A stretch of DNA of 64,000 nt from Bacillus timonensis (GCF_004799755.1 NZ_SLUB01000007.1:79642-143641), one strand, 5' to 3'. Shown: positions 38,628-47,352, counted from the first letter of the stretch. Translations and numbers: made by a program. Notes: generated by a model not told the origin, from the letters alone.

Positions 38628-40148
38628 TCACCTTTTTATTTTTATAAATTTTCTAGTTGACTGTAATTTGAGTTTGTTTTTTCGTATATTAGCTAGTAGT
38701 TCGTTCACAATTTCTTTTTCATTAAACGGAATTTCCTTGTTGCCAATTACTTGTGCAGTTTCATGGCCTTTTCCAGCTAGAAGGATAACGTCTCCCTCTT
38801 GACTGTTTTCAATTGCATATTTAATCGCTTCTCTACGATCAATTTCTACATGATATTTGCCGTCTACCTCATTCATGGATTCTACGATTTCTTTCGCGAT
38901 CACATTTGGATCTTGTTCCTTTGGATTATCTGAGGTGACAATCGATAAATCAGCATATGTAGCTGCAACTTTTCCCATCGCTCTTCTTTTAGCACTTCCA
39001 TCTTTTCCAGGTGCTGCATACACACCAAAGACTACAATCAGTCTTCCTTTCGTATAAGGTCTTAAAGTGGAGAGTGCTTTTTCCAAACCATCTTCTGTGT
39101 GAGCAAAATCGACAACGACCTTTCTACCTTTATCTTGGTAGATGACCTCAAGCCTTCCTCTTATTCCTTTTACATCATTTATTCCTTCTTTAATGTCTTC
39201 CAAAGAAATCTGATTTGCATACGCGGAAGCGATAGCTGCTAAACTATTATAAACATAAATGACCCCAGGTATATTGACCCTTATGTTCACTGAACCAGTT
39301 GGAGTATTTAATTGATACGTACTGTAATCTGCATAAAAATGAAGATCCGTTGGGTAAATATCTGCTTTCTGATTGATACCATATGTAAGAATGGATTTGT
39401 TCGAGTCCTTTGCCCTATCGATAAGTCTTCTTCCATATGGATCGTCTACATTTATCACTAAATGTTCCTGAGCTAAATCAAAAAGCTTTGCTTTCGCGTT
39501 AAAATATTCTTCCATATTTTTATGAAGTTCTAAGTGATCAGGCGTTAAATTCGTAAAGATAGCCGTATTAAAATCACAATAGGCGACACGATTTAAGTCT
39601 AAAGCGTGAGAGGAAACTTCCATGATGCAATCTTCAATACCTTCATCTACCATTTTTGAAAAAATGCCCTGTAAATTTAACGATTCTGGAGTCGTATTTT
39701 TATTTTCAAAATGTCTATTGTTTATTATAGTACCCATTGTTCCAATCAGACCAATGGTTTTTTTTGCCTGTTCAAAGATCGATTTCACAAAATAGGTTGT
39801 TGATGTTTTCCCATTCGTCCCTGTAATCCCAATCAAATTTAATTTTTCAGTAGGATTATCATAAAAGTTAGCAGATAACCTAGCTAATGCTAATCTTGTA
39901 TCCGAAACCTTGATGATTGTCACATAGTCCTCAACCCATATATCTCTTTCAACTATAATGACAGCTGCGCCTTTCATTATGGCATTTTCAATATAATCAT
40001 GTCCATCAACTGTGAATCCAGAAATGGCAACAAAAACACCGTTCGCTGTTACTTCCCTTGAATCATAAGCGATAGAGGTCACATCTACATCAAGGCTTCC
40101 CTTTATTTCGGTATAATCCAGATTACGTAAAATTGATTTTAATTGCAT
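38628..40148 (-). CDS. MurE-like muropeptide ligase with variant substrate motif
   Basis: This Mur ligase of 506 residues is complete in all three domains. It has an N-terminal UDP-binding domain (AYDSREVTANGVFVAISG), P-loop GITGTNGKTST at 107-117, EVSSHAL, the carbamylated-Lys region NAKAKLFD near 217-224, and C-terminal GKGHE. The residue that selects the third amino acid differs: DNPK at 407-410 instead of DNPR of diaminopimelate enzymes or DNPA of the S. aureus lysine enzyme. A segment normally rich in Gly reads FGVYAAPGKDGSAKRR. It lies outside the dcw cluster, between ATP-grasp and asnB genes. The start has GGAG nine bases upstream. Confidence 0.88.
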   Translation of the reverse strand: MQLKSILRNLDYTEIKGSLDVDVTSIAYDSREVTANGVFVAISGFTVDGHDYIENAIMKGAAVIIVERDIWVEDYVTIIKVSDTRLALARLSANFYDNPTEKLNLIGITGTNGKTSTTYFVKSIFEQAKKTIGLIGTMGTIINNRHFENKNTTPESLNLQGIFSKMVDEGIEDCIMEVSSHALDLNRVAYCDFNTAIFTNLTPDHLELHKNMEEYFNAKAKLFDLAQEHLVINVDDPYGRRLIDRAKDSNKSILTYGINQKADIYPTDLHFYADYSTYQLNTPTGSVNIRVNIPGVIYVYNSLAAIASAYANQISLEDIKEGINDVKGIRGRLEVIYQDKGRKVVVDFAHTEDGLEKALSTLRPYTKGRLIVVFGVYAAPGKDGSAKRRAMGKVAATYADLSIVTSDNPKEQDPNVIAKEIVESMNEVDGKYHVEIDRREAIKYAIENSQEGDVILLAGKGHETAQVIGNKEIPFNEKEIVNELLANIRKNKLKLQSTRKFIKIKR

Positions 40149-40187
40149 TGTTATCCACTCCAAATTAATGACCTAAACTTAACAGCA

Positions 40188-41369
40188 CTATTTTTTTATT
40201 TTCTTTAATAGCTTTTTGGAAATGATGCCGGCATATGAAAACGCAGGCTTCGGATCCTTCCAATCCCATATCGCATATGCCTTCGGTTTAAGGAATGATT
40301 TCATAACCTGTGACATCGTTAATTGACCCGTTTTTAAATAACCTTTTATCGCATAGAAGTCTTCATACGCATACCAAAAGACTAGGTTTGTATCATATTC
40401 AATCGCCTTTGGTGGTAATGGGTTACCTGTTAGTTCCCGATATGTAATGTATGGGAAATTAAGTCCTACTTTGTAGAGCATACTATTCAAATTAGTAATC
40501 CTTACATTTAATTCAATCAAGTAATACTGACCTGTCTCTGAGTCCTTTTTAAATTCTATTTCTACAAAGCCTTTGAATCCAATTGCTTCTAAAAACTTAG
40601 AACCAATTTCATAAAGCTCTGGTACGTACTTTTGTCCAGTGTACACGGATGCACCAAAATTGATAGGATATTGACGGTATTTCTGACAGGTCATCCAGTG
40701 CGTTACTTTGGCTTCTTGATTCAAATACGCATCAAATGTATACATATGATCATCAAAGCCAGGAATGATTCGTTGGACGATGACTTCTTGATTCGCATCT
40801 TTTGCTTTTTGTAATGCCTCATCCAATTCCTGACGGTTGTTTACCTTGAATAACTTCCTACGGAAAATCGATACAAACGTAGGAGAATCAGTAGGTTTTA
40901 CTAAACATGGAAATTTAATATTTTCTTCTATTTTTTCATAAAAGTTTTCTTCCCCGAGATGAACAGTTTCCGGTACCGCAACTCCGTGTTCTACGGCCAA
41001 TTTATGTAATTCATCCTTATCCATTGTTTTTGTATAGAGTCCTTGCTCCGTTTGAGGGATGAGATAGAATTCTTTTAGTTCATCTAAATATTCGTCTATC
41101 ACTTCTACATAGGAGTCATGACATGGAATTAACACCGGTTTTGCCGTTTGCTTTCTTGAATATTCCTTTAAAAAGGCAATAAATTGTTCCTTTTCTTTTC
41201 GATAATGGGGTGCAATTACACGCTCCGAGCAATATTTCGACTCTGCTCCGTACGTATTTTCATAGGAATAATCTACGGCTACCGTATGTATCCCTTCTCT
41301 ACCCAAACATCTCATTGTGCTTAAGCCTATATAATAATTGTTTCCTAAAACAACTGCTTTATTGTTCAT
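40188..41369 (-). CDS. ATP-grasp ligase, D-aspartate-ligase-like
   Basis: This ATP-grasp carboxylate-amine ligase has 393 residues. ATP-binding and metal residues fit the fold: Lys158 in FPCLVKPTDS, EVIVQRIIPGFDD, and IELNVR with Glu286 and Asn288. The overall plan, including CHDSYVEVIDEYLDEL and the IPG.D..M segment, matches enterococcal D-aspartate ligase, which adds D-Asp to the side chain of Lys in peptidoglycan precursors. It is cytosolic. The ATG overlaps the stop of a small upstream ORF (ATGA). Other ligases share this fold, so the substrate remains an inference from context. Confidence 0.85.
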   Translation of the reverse strand: MNNKAVVLGNNYYIGLSTMRCLGREGIHTVAVDYSYENTYGAESKYCSERVIAPHYRKEKEQFIAFLKEYSRKQTAKPVLIPCHDSYVEVIDEYLDELKEFYLIPQTEQGLYTKTMDKDELHKLAVEHGVAVPETVHLGEENFYEKIEENIKFPCLVKPTDSPTFVSIFRRKLFKVNNRQELDEALQKAKDANQEVIVQRIIPGFDDHMYTFDAYLNQEAKVTHWMTCQKYRQYPINFGASVYTGQKYVPELYEIGSKFLEAIGFKGFVEIEFKKDSETGQYYLIELNVRITNLNSMLYKVGLNFPYITYRELTGNPLPPKAIEYDTNLVFWYAYEDFYAIKGYLKTGQLTMSQVMKSFLKPKAYAIWDWKDPKPAFSYAGIISKKLLKKIKK

Positions 41370-41569
41370 TCGTTACCAGACTCCTTGATTTGCTTTCCTA
41401 ATTTGACTCTTTGTCTAATATTACAATATTGACACAGAATAAGGGGTGTTTCAAGATGAAATACACCTTTATCCCGCTTGTTATTAAGCTGTAACAATTG
41501 AAAAATTAAAAACAAAAAATAGAGTACAGTATACATATTTTCGTACTCTAATCCCTTTTTTCGACGCAT
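41366..41569 (-). CDS. Small possible membrane protein, coupled to the ATP-grasp gene
   Basis: This 67-codon ORF is not recognised. Its stop overlaps the next gene's start as ATGA, the usual sign of translational coupling. It has a hydrophobic stretch (YTVLYFLFLIFQLLQL) and a CQYC motif followed by a basic tail. GGGGAA lies directly before the ATG, a weak ribosome binding site. A TATAAT lies at 41605-41610 upstream on the same strand, without a good -35. It may be a real small protein or only a leader ORF. Confidence 0.4.
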   Translation of the reverse strand: MRRKKGLEYENMYTVLYFLFLIFQLLQLNNKRDKGVFHLETPLILCQYCNIRQRVKLGKQIKESGNE

Positions 41570-41634
41570 TTCCCCATTTTTAGTAGATTTGTCATCTTTG
41601 TTCTATTATATACTAATTCCGTAGCGTCACTCTT

Positions 41635-42390
41635 TTATTCCTTAATCGGAAAGCAGAATGTCTGATTACTTGAGCCTGAGCCAGAATAAGTTCGTTCCAC
41701 ATATTGAATTTCTTTATCCGACATTAATAATACGGTAGAGCTTCTCGTCCCATACCCAATTGTTTGAATAAATAATGAAGAAAGAATTCGTTCCCATTCG
41801 AGTGAAACGCCTGTATTAGGGAGAAAATTATCATGTGGACGATCTGTGTTTTGAAGTAATTCTAATAGGTTCTCCACTAAATCGTCTCCCTTTAAAATGG
41901 TAGAAAGCCCTTCTTTTCCTTTTTTCACTTTCGGCCAGTTTGTATCGAGCAAATGGTTGCTAAGCCCATGGATACCTGGTTTTACTTTTTTAACACTCTT
42001 TCCAACATTCGAATAATAATAGAGGTTATCCAGTTCACCCACTAATAGATTATATCCTGGATACTGAGAGTTCGTCTTCTCTAGCTGCTTCATATATTCT
42101 GCAATGGCTCCATTGTAGGTAAGCGCATCTTTTACGAGTTTCCCTCTCGATTGTTTGCCCTCTACCATCTCATTGGGTTCGCGATAGTTTGTTAAGGCAG
42201 CAAAACGACCAAATGTAGTAACCCCCATCCAGGTTCCCATTTTTTCAAGGTCTCTTCCAGCTAATAGAGTAGGTTCATCCTCCCAGAAGTGTATCGGAGC
42301 TGTTGGTCGCTGAAGAAACTCATCCCGGTTTGCCGCAACAATTAATTTATAGACCGGATGTGCTTGGTAGGCGAACAAAATTAAACACAT
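41635..42390 (-). CDS. NRDE/TANGO2-family protein
   Basis: This protein of 251 residues belongs to the NRDE (DUF833, TANGO2) family. It begins MCLILFAY with Cys2 and has the AANRDEF motif and the typical GTWMGVTTFGRFAALTNYR. The fold is of the N-terminal-nucleophile hydrolase type. Proposed roles in the family include haem handling and lipid metabolism, and none is settled in Bacillus. The ATG is chosen so that Cys2 follows the initiator; AAGGCGGTGG lies just upstream. It stands alone. Confidence 0.85.
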   Translation of the reverse strand: MCLILFAYQAHPVYKLIVAANRDEFLQRPTAPIHFWEDEPTLLAGRDLEKMGTWMGVTTFGRFAALTNYREPNEMVEGKQSRGKLVKDALTYNGAIAEYMKQLEKTNSQYPGYNLLVGELDNLYYYSNVGKSVKKVKPGIHGLSNHLLDTNWPKVKKGKEGLSTILKGDDLVENLLELLQNTDRPHDNFLPNTGVSLEWERILSSLFIQTIGYGTRSSTVLLMSDKEIQYVERTYSGSGSSNQTFCFPIKE

Positions 42391-42472
42391 TATAGCCACC
42401 GCCTTTTTTACAAATTATAGCATTTGTACCCTGTTGGCGTAAAAACTTAGGACTGGCTAATGTTCCTTTACA

Positions 42473-42501
42473 CAAAAAAGCAAGGGTACACACCCCTGCT
42501 T
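42473..42501 (-). terminator. Terminator of the ssu-like/acsA operon
   Basis: On the minus strand AAGCAGGGGT pairs with ACCCTTGCTT, followed by a T-run. Confidence 0.8.
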
Positions 42502-42570
42502 ATATGACGATTCTACTTCATTTAAGGTTACATTTTTTAGCTAAATATCCATTCGTACTTTCTTATGAAC

Positions 42571-44271
42571 CTACTGTTTTTGAAGTTCACGAGCCTTTAG
42601 TTCTCTTCTTAAAATTTTCCCGCTAATCTTTGTTTTCGGAAGTTCATCCAGCACTTCGATTTCCCTTGGTGCAGCATGAGCGGCAAGATGTTGTTTCACA
42701 AATACGCGAATATTCTCCAATAAATCTGCTGATGGACGATAGCCTTTCTTTAACACAATAAACGCCTTTACAATTTCTCCTCTTAATGTGTCAGGCTTTC
42801 CAATGACACCCGCTTCAGCCACCGCTTCATGTTCAATCAACTTGCTTTCGACCTCAAACGGACCGATGCGTTCACCTGATGAATTAATCATATCATCGCT
42901 TCGCCCTTGGAAGAACACATATCCATCCTTATCTAAAATAGCCAAATCACCAGAGATATACCAACCATTTAAAAAATAGGAATGGTATTTCTCTTCATTT
43001 TTCCATACTTCTCTCATGATGGATGGCCAGGACGCCTTGATACCTAGATGACCAACCTCCCCATTAGGAAGTGAATTTCCATCATCATCTAATACCGCTA
43101 CCTCAATTCCAGGAATGGGTCTACCCATCGAGCCTGGTTTAATAATCTCTGATGGCAGATTGACAATTAATTGCGCTCCAGTTTCCGTCATCCACCAAGT
43201 ATCATGAATTCTTTTCCCTAATGCGTCCATTCCCCAAACAATGACCTCAGGATTCAATGGTTCACCCACACTTAAAATATGGCGTAGGGAACGAAGATTA
43301 TATTTTTTAAGTACTTCATTTCCTTCCGCTTTCAGCATTCTAAATGCTGTGGGAGCACTATACCAAACCGTCACACCTGTTTTTTCAATTGTTGAATACC
43401 AGGAATCGGCATTAAATCTCCCCCCATTGACCACAATTGTTGCGCGATTTAGCCAAGGTGCAAAGATTCCATACACGGTTCCTGTTACCCATCCAGGGTG
43501 TGCTGTGCACCAATAAACATCATCCTCTTTTAAATCAAGGACCCACTTTCCCGTTTGGTACTGCTGAATCATAGCGCGATGTGCGTGTACAATTCCCTTC
43601 GGTTTTCCTGTTGAACCACTCGTATAATGAATATTAAGCCGAGCCTCAAGGTCCACCCATTCAATACTATTATTCTCGCTTGGAGTTTCTGCTAATACCT
43701 CTACAAGCGAGATTTCATTTTCTTCACACTTTTCTGGTCCTTCCGTAATGAACACCTTTTCTAATGAAGGCAATTGTTGTTTAGGAACTCTTTTCACCAA
43801 CTCGGAATCCGTGATTAAAAAGCGCCCCTCACAGTCAGAAATCCTGTCCTTAACTGCATCCTCCATGAATGCTTCAAACAGTGGGCCTGCAATAGCCCCT
43901 AACTTAATTGCCGCAATCATCGCAATATAGATTTCCGGATTTTTCGGTAAAAAGATAAAGACGATATCTCCCTTTTTCACTCCATACTTTTTCAATACGG
44001 TTGCTAGGTGGTCAGACTTATCTTTTATCTCTTTAAATGTAAAGATTTGTTCCTCTTCTTCATTTATATAGTGAAGAGCAATTTTGTCTCCATACCCCTC
44101 TGAAACATGGCGATCGATGCATTCATATGCCATATTCACTTGCCCTGTTTCATACCAGCTAAATTCCTGTCGAACCTCTTCCCATGAAAAATTACCGCGA
44201 ACCTTATCATAATTGTGAAGATTAAAATCTCCTTCAAAAGGTTTTATGAAATCTAATTCTTTTGTTGTCAA
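42571..44271 (-). CDS. acsA: Acetyl-CoA synthetase-like acyl-CoA ligase
   Basis: This AMP-forming acyl-CoA ligase of 566 residues is close in length to Bacillus AcsA. The AMP-binding motif YTSGSTGKPKGIVH, TWWMTETGA, SGDLA and the C-terminal KISGKILRREL with the catalytic Lys are intact. AcsA makes acetyl-CoA from acetate. The gene begins with TTG, nine bases after AAAGGGG, only 18 bases after the ABC ATPase gene. It therefore appears to be the fourth gene of a SAM-riboswitch operon, an unusual place for acsA. It may act on another small acid released from the imported substrate. Confidence 0.85.
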   Translation of the reverse strand: MTTKELDFIKPFEGDFNLHNYDKVRGNFSWEEVRQEFSWYETGQVNMAYECIDRHVSEGYGDKIALHYINEEEEQIFTFKEIKDKSDHLATVLKKYGVKKGDIVFIFLPKNPEIYIAMIAAIKLGAIAGPLFEAFMEDAVKDRISDCEGRFLITDSELVKRVPKQQLPSLEKVFITEGPEKCEENEISLVEVLAETPSENNSIEWVDLEARLNIHYTSGSTGKPKGIVHAHRAMIQQYQTGKWVLDLKEDDVYWCTAHPGWVTGTVYGIFAPWLNRATIVVNGGRFNADSWYSTIEKTGVTVWYSAPTAFRMLKAEGNEVLKKYNLRSLRHILSVGEPLNPEVIVWGMDALGKRIHDTWWMTETGAQLIVNLPSEIIKPGSMGRPIPGIEVAVLDDDGNSLPNGEVGHLGIKASWPSIMREVWKNEEKYHSYFLNGWYISGDLAILDKDGYVFFQGRSDDMINSSGERIGPFEVESKLIEHEAVAEAGVIGKPDTLRGEIVKAFIVLKKGYRPSADLLENIRVFVKQHLAAHAAPREIEVLDELPKTKISGKILRRELKARELQKQ

Positions 44272-44289
44272 TTCATCTATCCCCTTTCG

Positions 44290-45003
44290 CTAACTTAAGA
44301 GTTCCAATATTTCCGCCTTCAATTGTGCTAGCTTTACATCCCCTCGAGACCTTGGCTTTGGTTCATCAATTTGAATCGATTGATAGACTTCGCCAGGCTG
44401 GCCTTTTAAAACAATAATACGATCACATAAATAAAGGGCTTCATCGATATCATGAGTCACTAAAATCATCGTGGATCTGTATGTATTCCAAATGGTCAAC
44501 AACAAATCCTGGAGTTGCATTTTCGTAAAAGCATCAAGTGCGCTAAACGGCTCATCTAAAAGCAACACTTCTGGTGCTGTAATTAGCGCCCGAGCAATCG
44601 AGACTCGTTGCGCCATCCCGCCGGATATATCCTTTGGATAATGACTTTCAAAGCCCTCTAATCCAACTAGTTTTATATAGTCCTGTGCCTTTTCAAGTTT
44701 TTGACTATCACTTTTTAAACCAAATGAAATATTTTCAATTACTTTCAACCATGGCATTAAACGCGATTCCTGAAAAATAACGCCTACTTTTTCATGAACA
44801 GATGTGATTCTGTCACCGCTGATTTCAACTGAACCTGTGTAATCGGGGTCTAATCCAGATAAGACCCGCAATAAGGTACTTTTTCCACAACCGCTCGTAC
44901 CTAAAACACCAATTATTTCACCTTGTTTTGTTTCAAAGCTGATATTTCTAAACCCCGTCGCACCGTTCGAAAAGGTTCGTGAAACATTTTGAACTGCCAG
45001 CAT
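44290..45003 (-). CDS. ABC transporter ATPase, SsuB/TauB-like
   Basis: This ATPase subunit has 237 residues with Walker A GTSGCGKSTLLR, signature SGGMAQRVSIARAL, Walker B VLLLDEPFSALD and switch VTHDIDEAL. These are typical of nitrate/sulfonate/taurine importers. It energises the permease encoded upstream. The gene lies 14 bases after the permease gene and the whole unit sits behind a SAM-I riboswitch, which points to uptake of a sulfur compound. Confidence 0.9.
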   Translation of the reverse strand: MLAVQNVSRTFSNGATGFRNISFETKQGEIIGVLGTSGCGKSTLLRVLSGLDPDYTGSVEISGDRITSVHEKVGVIFQESRLMPWLKVIENISFGLKSDSQKLEKAQDYIKLVGLEGFESHYPKDISGGMAQRVSIARALITAPEVLLLDEPFSALDAFTKMQLQDLLLTIWNTYRSTMILVTHDIDEALYLCDRIIVLKGQPGEVYQSIQIDEPKPRSRGDVKLAQLKAEILELLS

Positions 45004-45017
45004 TCTTTTTCATCCTT

Positions 45018-45851
45018 TCACGCCTTTTTTACATAACTATCTTGCCAATGAAGTGTTTTTTCCTCTGTTTTCTTCAAAATGGAGTCCGATATTTTACCTA
45101 GAATCGCAAATAGTACAATACTAGCAATGACCGTTTCTGGAGAATAGGAGTTTTGACCAACGACAAGCAAATACCCAATCCCCTGACTAGCCCCCATTAG
45201 TTCAGCCGCAACGACAAACATCCATCCCAGTCCTAGCCCGCTTCGAATCCCCACTAAAAAAGAGGGAAGGGATGCAGGCAAGATGACTTTTCTAATTAAA
45301 TCGAACGTAGAGAAGTTATAAATTTTTCCTACTTCAATCAGCTTTCGGTCAACACCCTGAATGCCAGACACGATGTTTAAATAAACCGGAAAAAATACTC
45401 CTACCGCAATTAGTGTAATTTTTGATGGTTCAGCAATTCCCATCCAAAGGATAAAAAGGGGAACCCATGCTAGTGATGGAATCGAACGGAACGCTTGAAG
45501 CATTGGATCTAATAAAGCTTCCGCAATTCGAAAATAGCCAACCAATGAACCAAATAGTACAGCAGCTACTACCCCGATAAGAAAACCAAAAAAGATTCGA
45601 TATAAAGTAATTCCAATGTGGCCCCAAAGACTTCCATCTCCAGCAAATTCAAATATTTTTGCCAGGATGACCGTTGGTGCAGGCATTAGATGCGCTTCAA
45701 GGACACCTATATAACTTAAATACTGCCAAACCACTAACAAAATGGCAGGTATAATACTTCCAAGGAGAACAATTTTTACATTTTTCGGTAAAACAAACTG
45801 AGTTTTCGACTTTATTATTTGTCTCGATACCGCTTCGCCTTTTATGTTCAT
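45018..45851 (-). CDS. ABC transporter permease, SsuC/TauC-like
   Basis: This membrane subunit has 277 residues with about six transmembrane helices and the BPD loop seen in the family (EALLDPMLQAFRSIPSLAWVPL). The coupling segment is KLIEVGKIYNFSTFDLIRKV. It belongs to the SsuC/TauC/NrtB permease group. It lies between the binding-protein and ATPase genes with short gaps. Confidence 0.9.
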   Translation of the reverse strand: MNIKGEAVSRQIIKSKTQFVLPKNVKIVLLGSIIPAILLVVWQYLSYIGVLEAHLMPAPTVILAKIFEFAGDGSLWGHIGITLYRIFFGFLIGVVAAVLFGSLVGYFRIAEALLDPMLQAFRSIPSLAWVPLFILWMGIAEPSKITLIAVGVFFPVYLNIVSGIQGVDRKLIEVGKIYNFSTFDLIRKVILPASLPSFLVGIRSGLGLGWMFVVAAELMGASQGIGYLLVVGQNSYSPETVIASIVLFAILGKISDSILKKTEEKTLHWQDSYVKKA

Positions 45852-45862
45852 AATGCCTCCTC

Positions 45863-46858
45863 TTATTGCTTTATTACTTTTTTCGCAAATGCCGGATTAA
45901 TCAATTCTTGAACCAATTTTTCTAATTCGACGTCTTTTTTGATAATACTCTGTGCTTGGAGAACCTTACCCGCTTCCGTTAAAGCCTCAATTTGTGCTTC
46001 ACCAGGCACTGGATTAGAAAAATCATTACGTTCATTTAATTGCTTATTTGCTACTTCAATATCAATATTTGCGGATTTTGCTAGGATTTCCGCAGCTTCT
46101 TCCGGATTTTCTTGCACCCATGTACGAGCCTTTTCGTAAACTTCGATGACCTTTTCGACATATTCAGGGTATTTCTCAGCAAATTCCGAACGTACATTTA
46201 AGGTCCCATACGTATTAAAATCAGCGTTGCGATAGAAAAGCTTCGCATCTGTTTCCAATTCAACCCTTGCCATGTGAGGATCTAATCCAGACCATGCATC
46301 TACCTGACCAGATGTTAAAGCACTCGCTCCATCCCCATGCTGCAGATTCACAATCTCAACATCTGAAGGACTTAGCCCTTCCTCATTTAAGGCACGCAAT
46401 AGAAAAATATAAGGGTCAGTCCCGATTGTTGCAGCGACCTTTTTCCCTTTTAAATCACTTACACTTTGAATCTTTGAATCTTTATTTGCCACTAATGCTG
46501 TCCACTCTGGCTTTGAATAAATATAAACAGCTTCAATCGGTGCACCATTTGCTTTAGCCATTAAAGCAGCGGCCCCTGCGGATGAACCAAAGTCTGCACT
46601 TCCACTATTCAAAAACTCAAGTGCTTTATTGCTTCCTTGGCTAAGAACAAACTCAACCTTAATACCCTCTTCCTCGAATGCCTTTTCTGCCCAACCAAAC
46701 TCTTTTAATACAAGACTTGTTGGCGAGTAAAAAGCATAATCCAAGACAATCTTCTCTGGTTTTTCATTCCCTTCACTAGCTTTACCTGTGGTATTAGAAC
46801 AACCTACTATTCCGATAAATAACAAAGCAGTAATCAAAACGGCACTTATTTTCTTCAT
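45863..46858 (-). CDS. Substrate-binding lipoprotein, SsuA/NMT1-like
   Basis: This lipoprotein of 331 residues has the lipobox GIVGCSN and a NMT1/SsuA-type periplasmic-binding fold (DYAFYSPTSLVLKEFGWAEKAF, NSGSADFGSSAGAAALMA, KGKKVAATIGTDPYIFLLRAL). Relatives bind aliphatic sulfonates, taurine or pyrimidine precursors. The start is the ATG of MKKISAV behind GGGAGAGGG. A longer open frame begins inside the riboswitch terminator and is not translated. SAM-riboswitch control favours a sulfur source such as a sulfonate or a methionine-related compound. Confidence 0.9.
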   Translation of the reverse strand: MKKISAVLITALLFIGIVGCSNTTGKASEGNEKPEKIVLDYAFYSPTSLVLKEFGWAEKAFEEEGIKVEFVLSQGSNKALEFLNSGSADFGSSAGAAALMAKANGAPIEAVYIYSKPEWTALVANKDSKIQSVSDLKGKKVAATIGTDPYIFLLRALNEEGLSPSDVEIVNLQHGDGASALTSGQVDAWSGLDPHMARVELETDAKLFYRNADFNTYGTLNVRSEFAEKYPEYVEKVIEVYEKARTWVQENPEEAAEILAKSANIDIEVANKQLNERNDFSNPVPGEAQIEALTEAGKVLQAQSIIKKDVELEKLVQELINPAFAKKVIKQ

Positions 46859-46947
46859 TTTTTCCCTCTCCCTTTCTACTAATATCCCAATCGGAAAACT
46901 GAGAATTATACCAATGTAACTCCAAACCTTAATCCCCATTACGATAG

Positions 46948-46980
46948 AAAAAGCCCTCTTCAGTAAGAAGAGGGCTTTTT
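46948..46980 (-). terminator. Riboswitch terminator hairpin
   Basis: AAGCCCTCTT pairs perfectly with AAGAGGGCTT, followed by TTTTT on the minus strand. It lies directly after the SAM-I aptamer and before the binding-protein gene. Confidence 0.92.
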
Positions 46981-46984
46981 CCTC

Positions 46985-47094
46985 CTCTTATCTTTCAGGT
47001 AATCAAACCTGATGGATTTAGCACCTTTTCAAGGATCACCTTGATGGTTGCCGGGTTTCGTAGGGCCATGTCCCTCCACCGCTCTGGATAAGAG
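46985..47094 (-). promoter_or_regulatory. SAM-I riboswitch (S-box)
   Basis: On the minus strand the S-box consensus is clear: CTCTTATCCAGAG, GGTGGAGGGAC, GGCCC, ACCCGGCAACC, and a closing GATAAGAG that pairs with the 5' end to form P1. With the adjacent terminator it should switch off the importer operon when S-adenosylmethionine is abundant. Confidence 0.96.
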
Positions 47095-47137
47095 TTCTTT
47101 ATTCAATTAGTACGTCTCTGTTTTGCTTTATAAAAGG

Positions 47138-47166
47138 ATTATAGTATGTGAAAAATCAAAAGTCAA
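47138..47166 (-). promoter_or_regulatory. Promoter of the riboswitch operon
   Basis: TTGACT, 17 bases, TATAAT on the minus strand, about 45 bases upstream of the aptamer. Confidence 0.85.
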
Positions 47167-47290
47167 ACACTTTTAAAAATATTTTATTTTATTTGAATAT
47201 TATTTTAGGTTTTAATCAATCCCCTTATCCCTATGTTTTATCTACTAAAATTAGACCTAAAAATCATTTGTGTCTTATTTGTGAAGCCTA

Positions 47291-47319
47291 TTGCTTTTAT
47301 TGTAAATCCGATGTATATT
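47291..47319 (+). promoter_or_regulatory. Promoter of the DoxX gene
   Basis: TTGCTT, 17 bases, TATATT, with TG directly before the -10. Transcription would start near 47326, just ahead of the first Rex box. Confidence 0.65.
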
Positions 47320-47334
47320 AAGAGTGTAGAAAGT

Positions 47335-47352
47335 TAGTGAAAAACTTCACAA
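47335..47352. promoter_or_regulatory. Rex box 1
   Basis: TAGTGAA-AAAC-TTCACAA differs from the Rex consensus TTGTGAA-N4-TTCACAA at one position of the left arm. It lies just downstream of the predicted transcription start. Confidence 0.7.

Noticed and set aside
46859..46939. Longer binding protein starting inside the riboswitch terminator
   Set aside because: The extra residues precede a complete lipoprotein signal, and a good binding site lies at the internal ATG.
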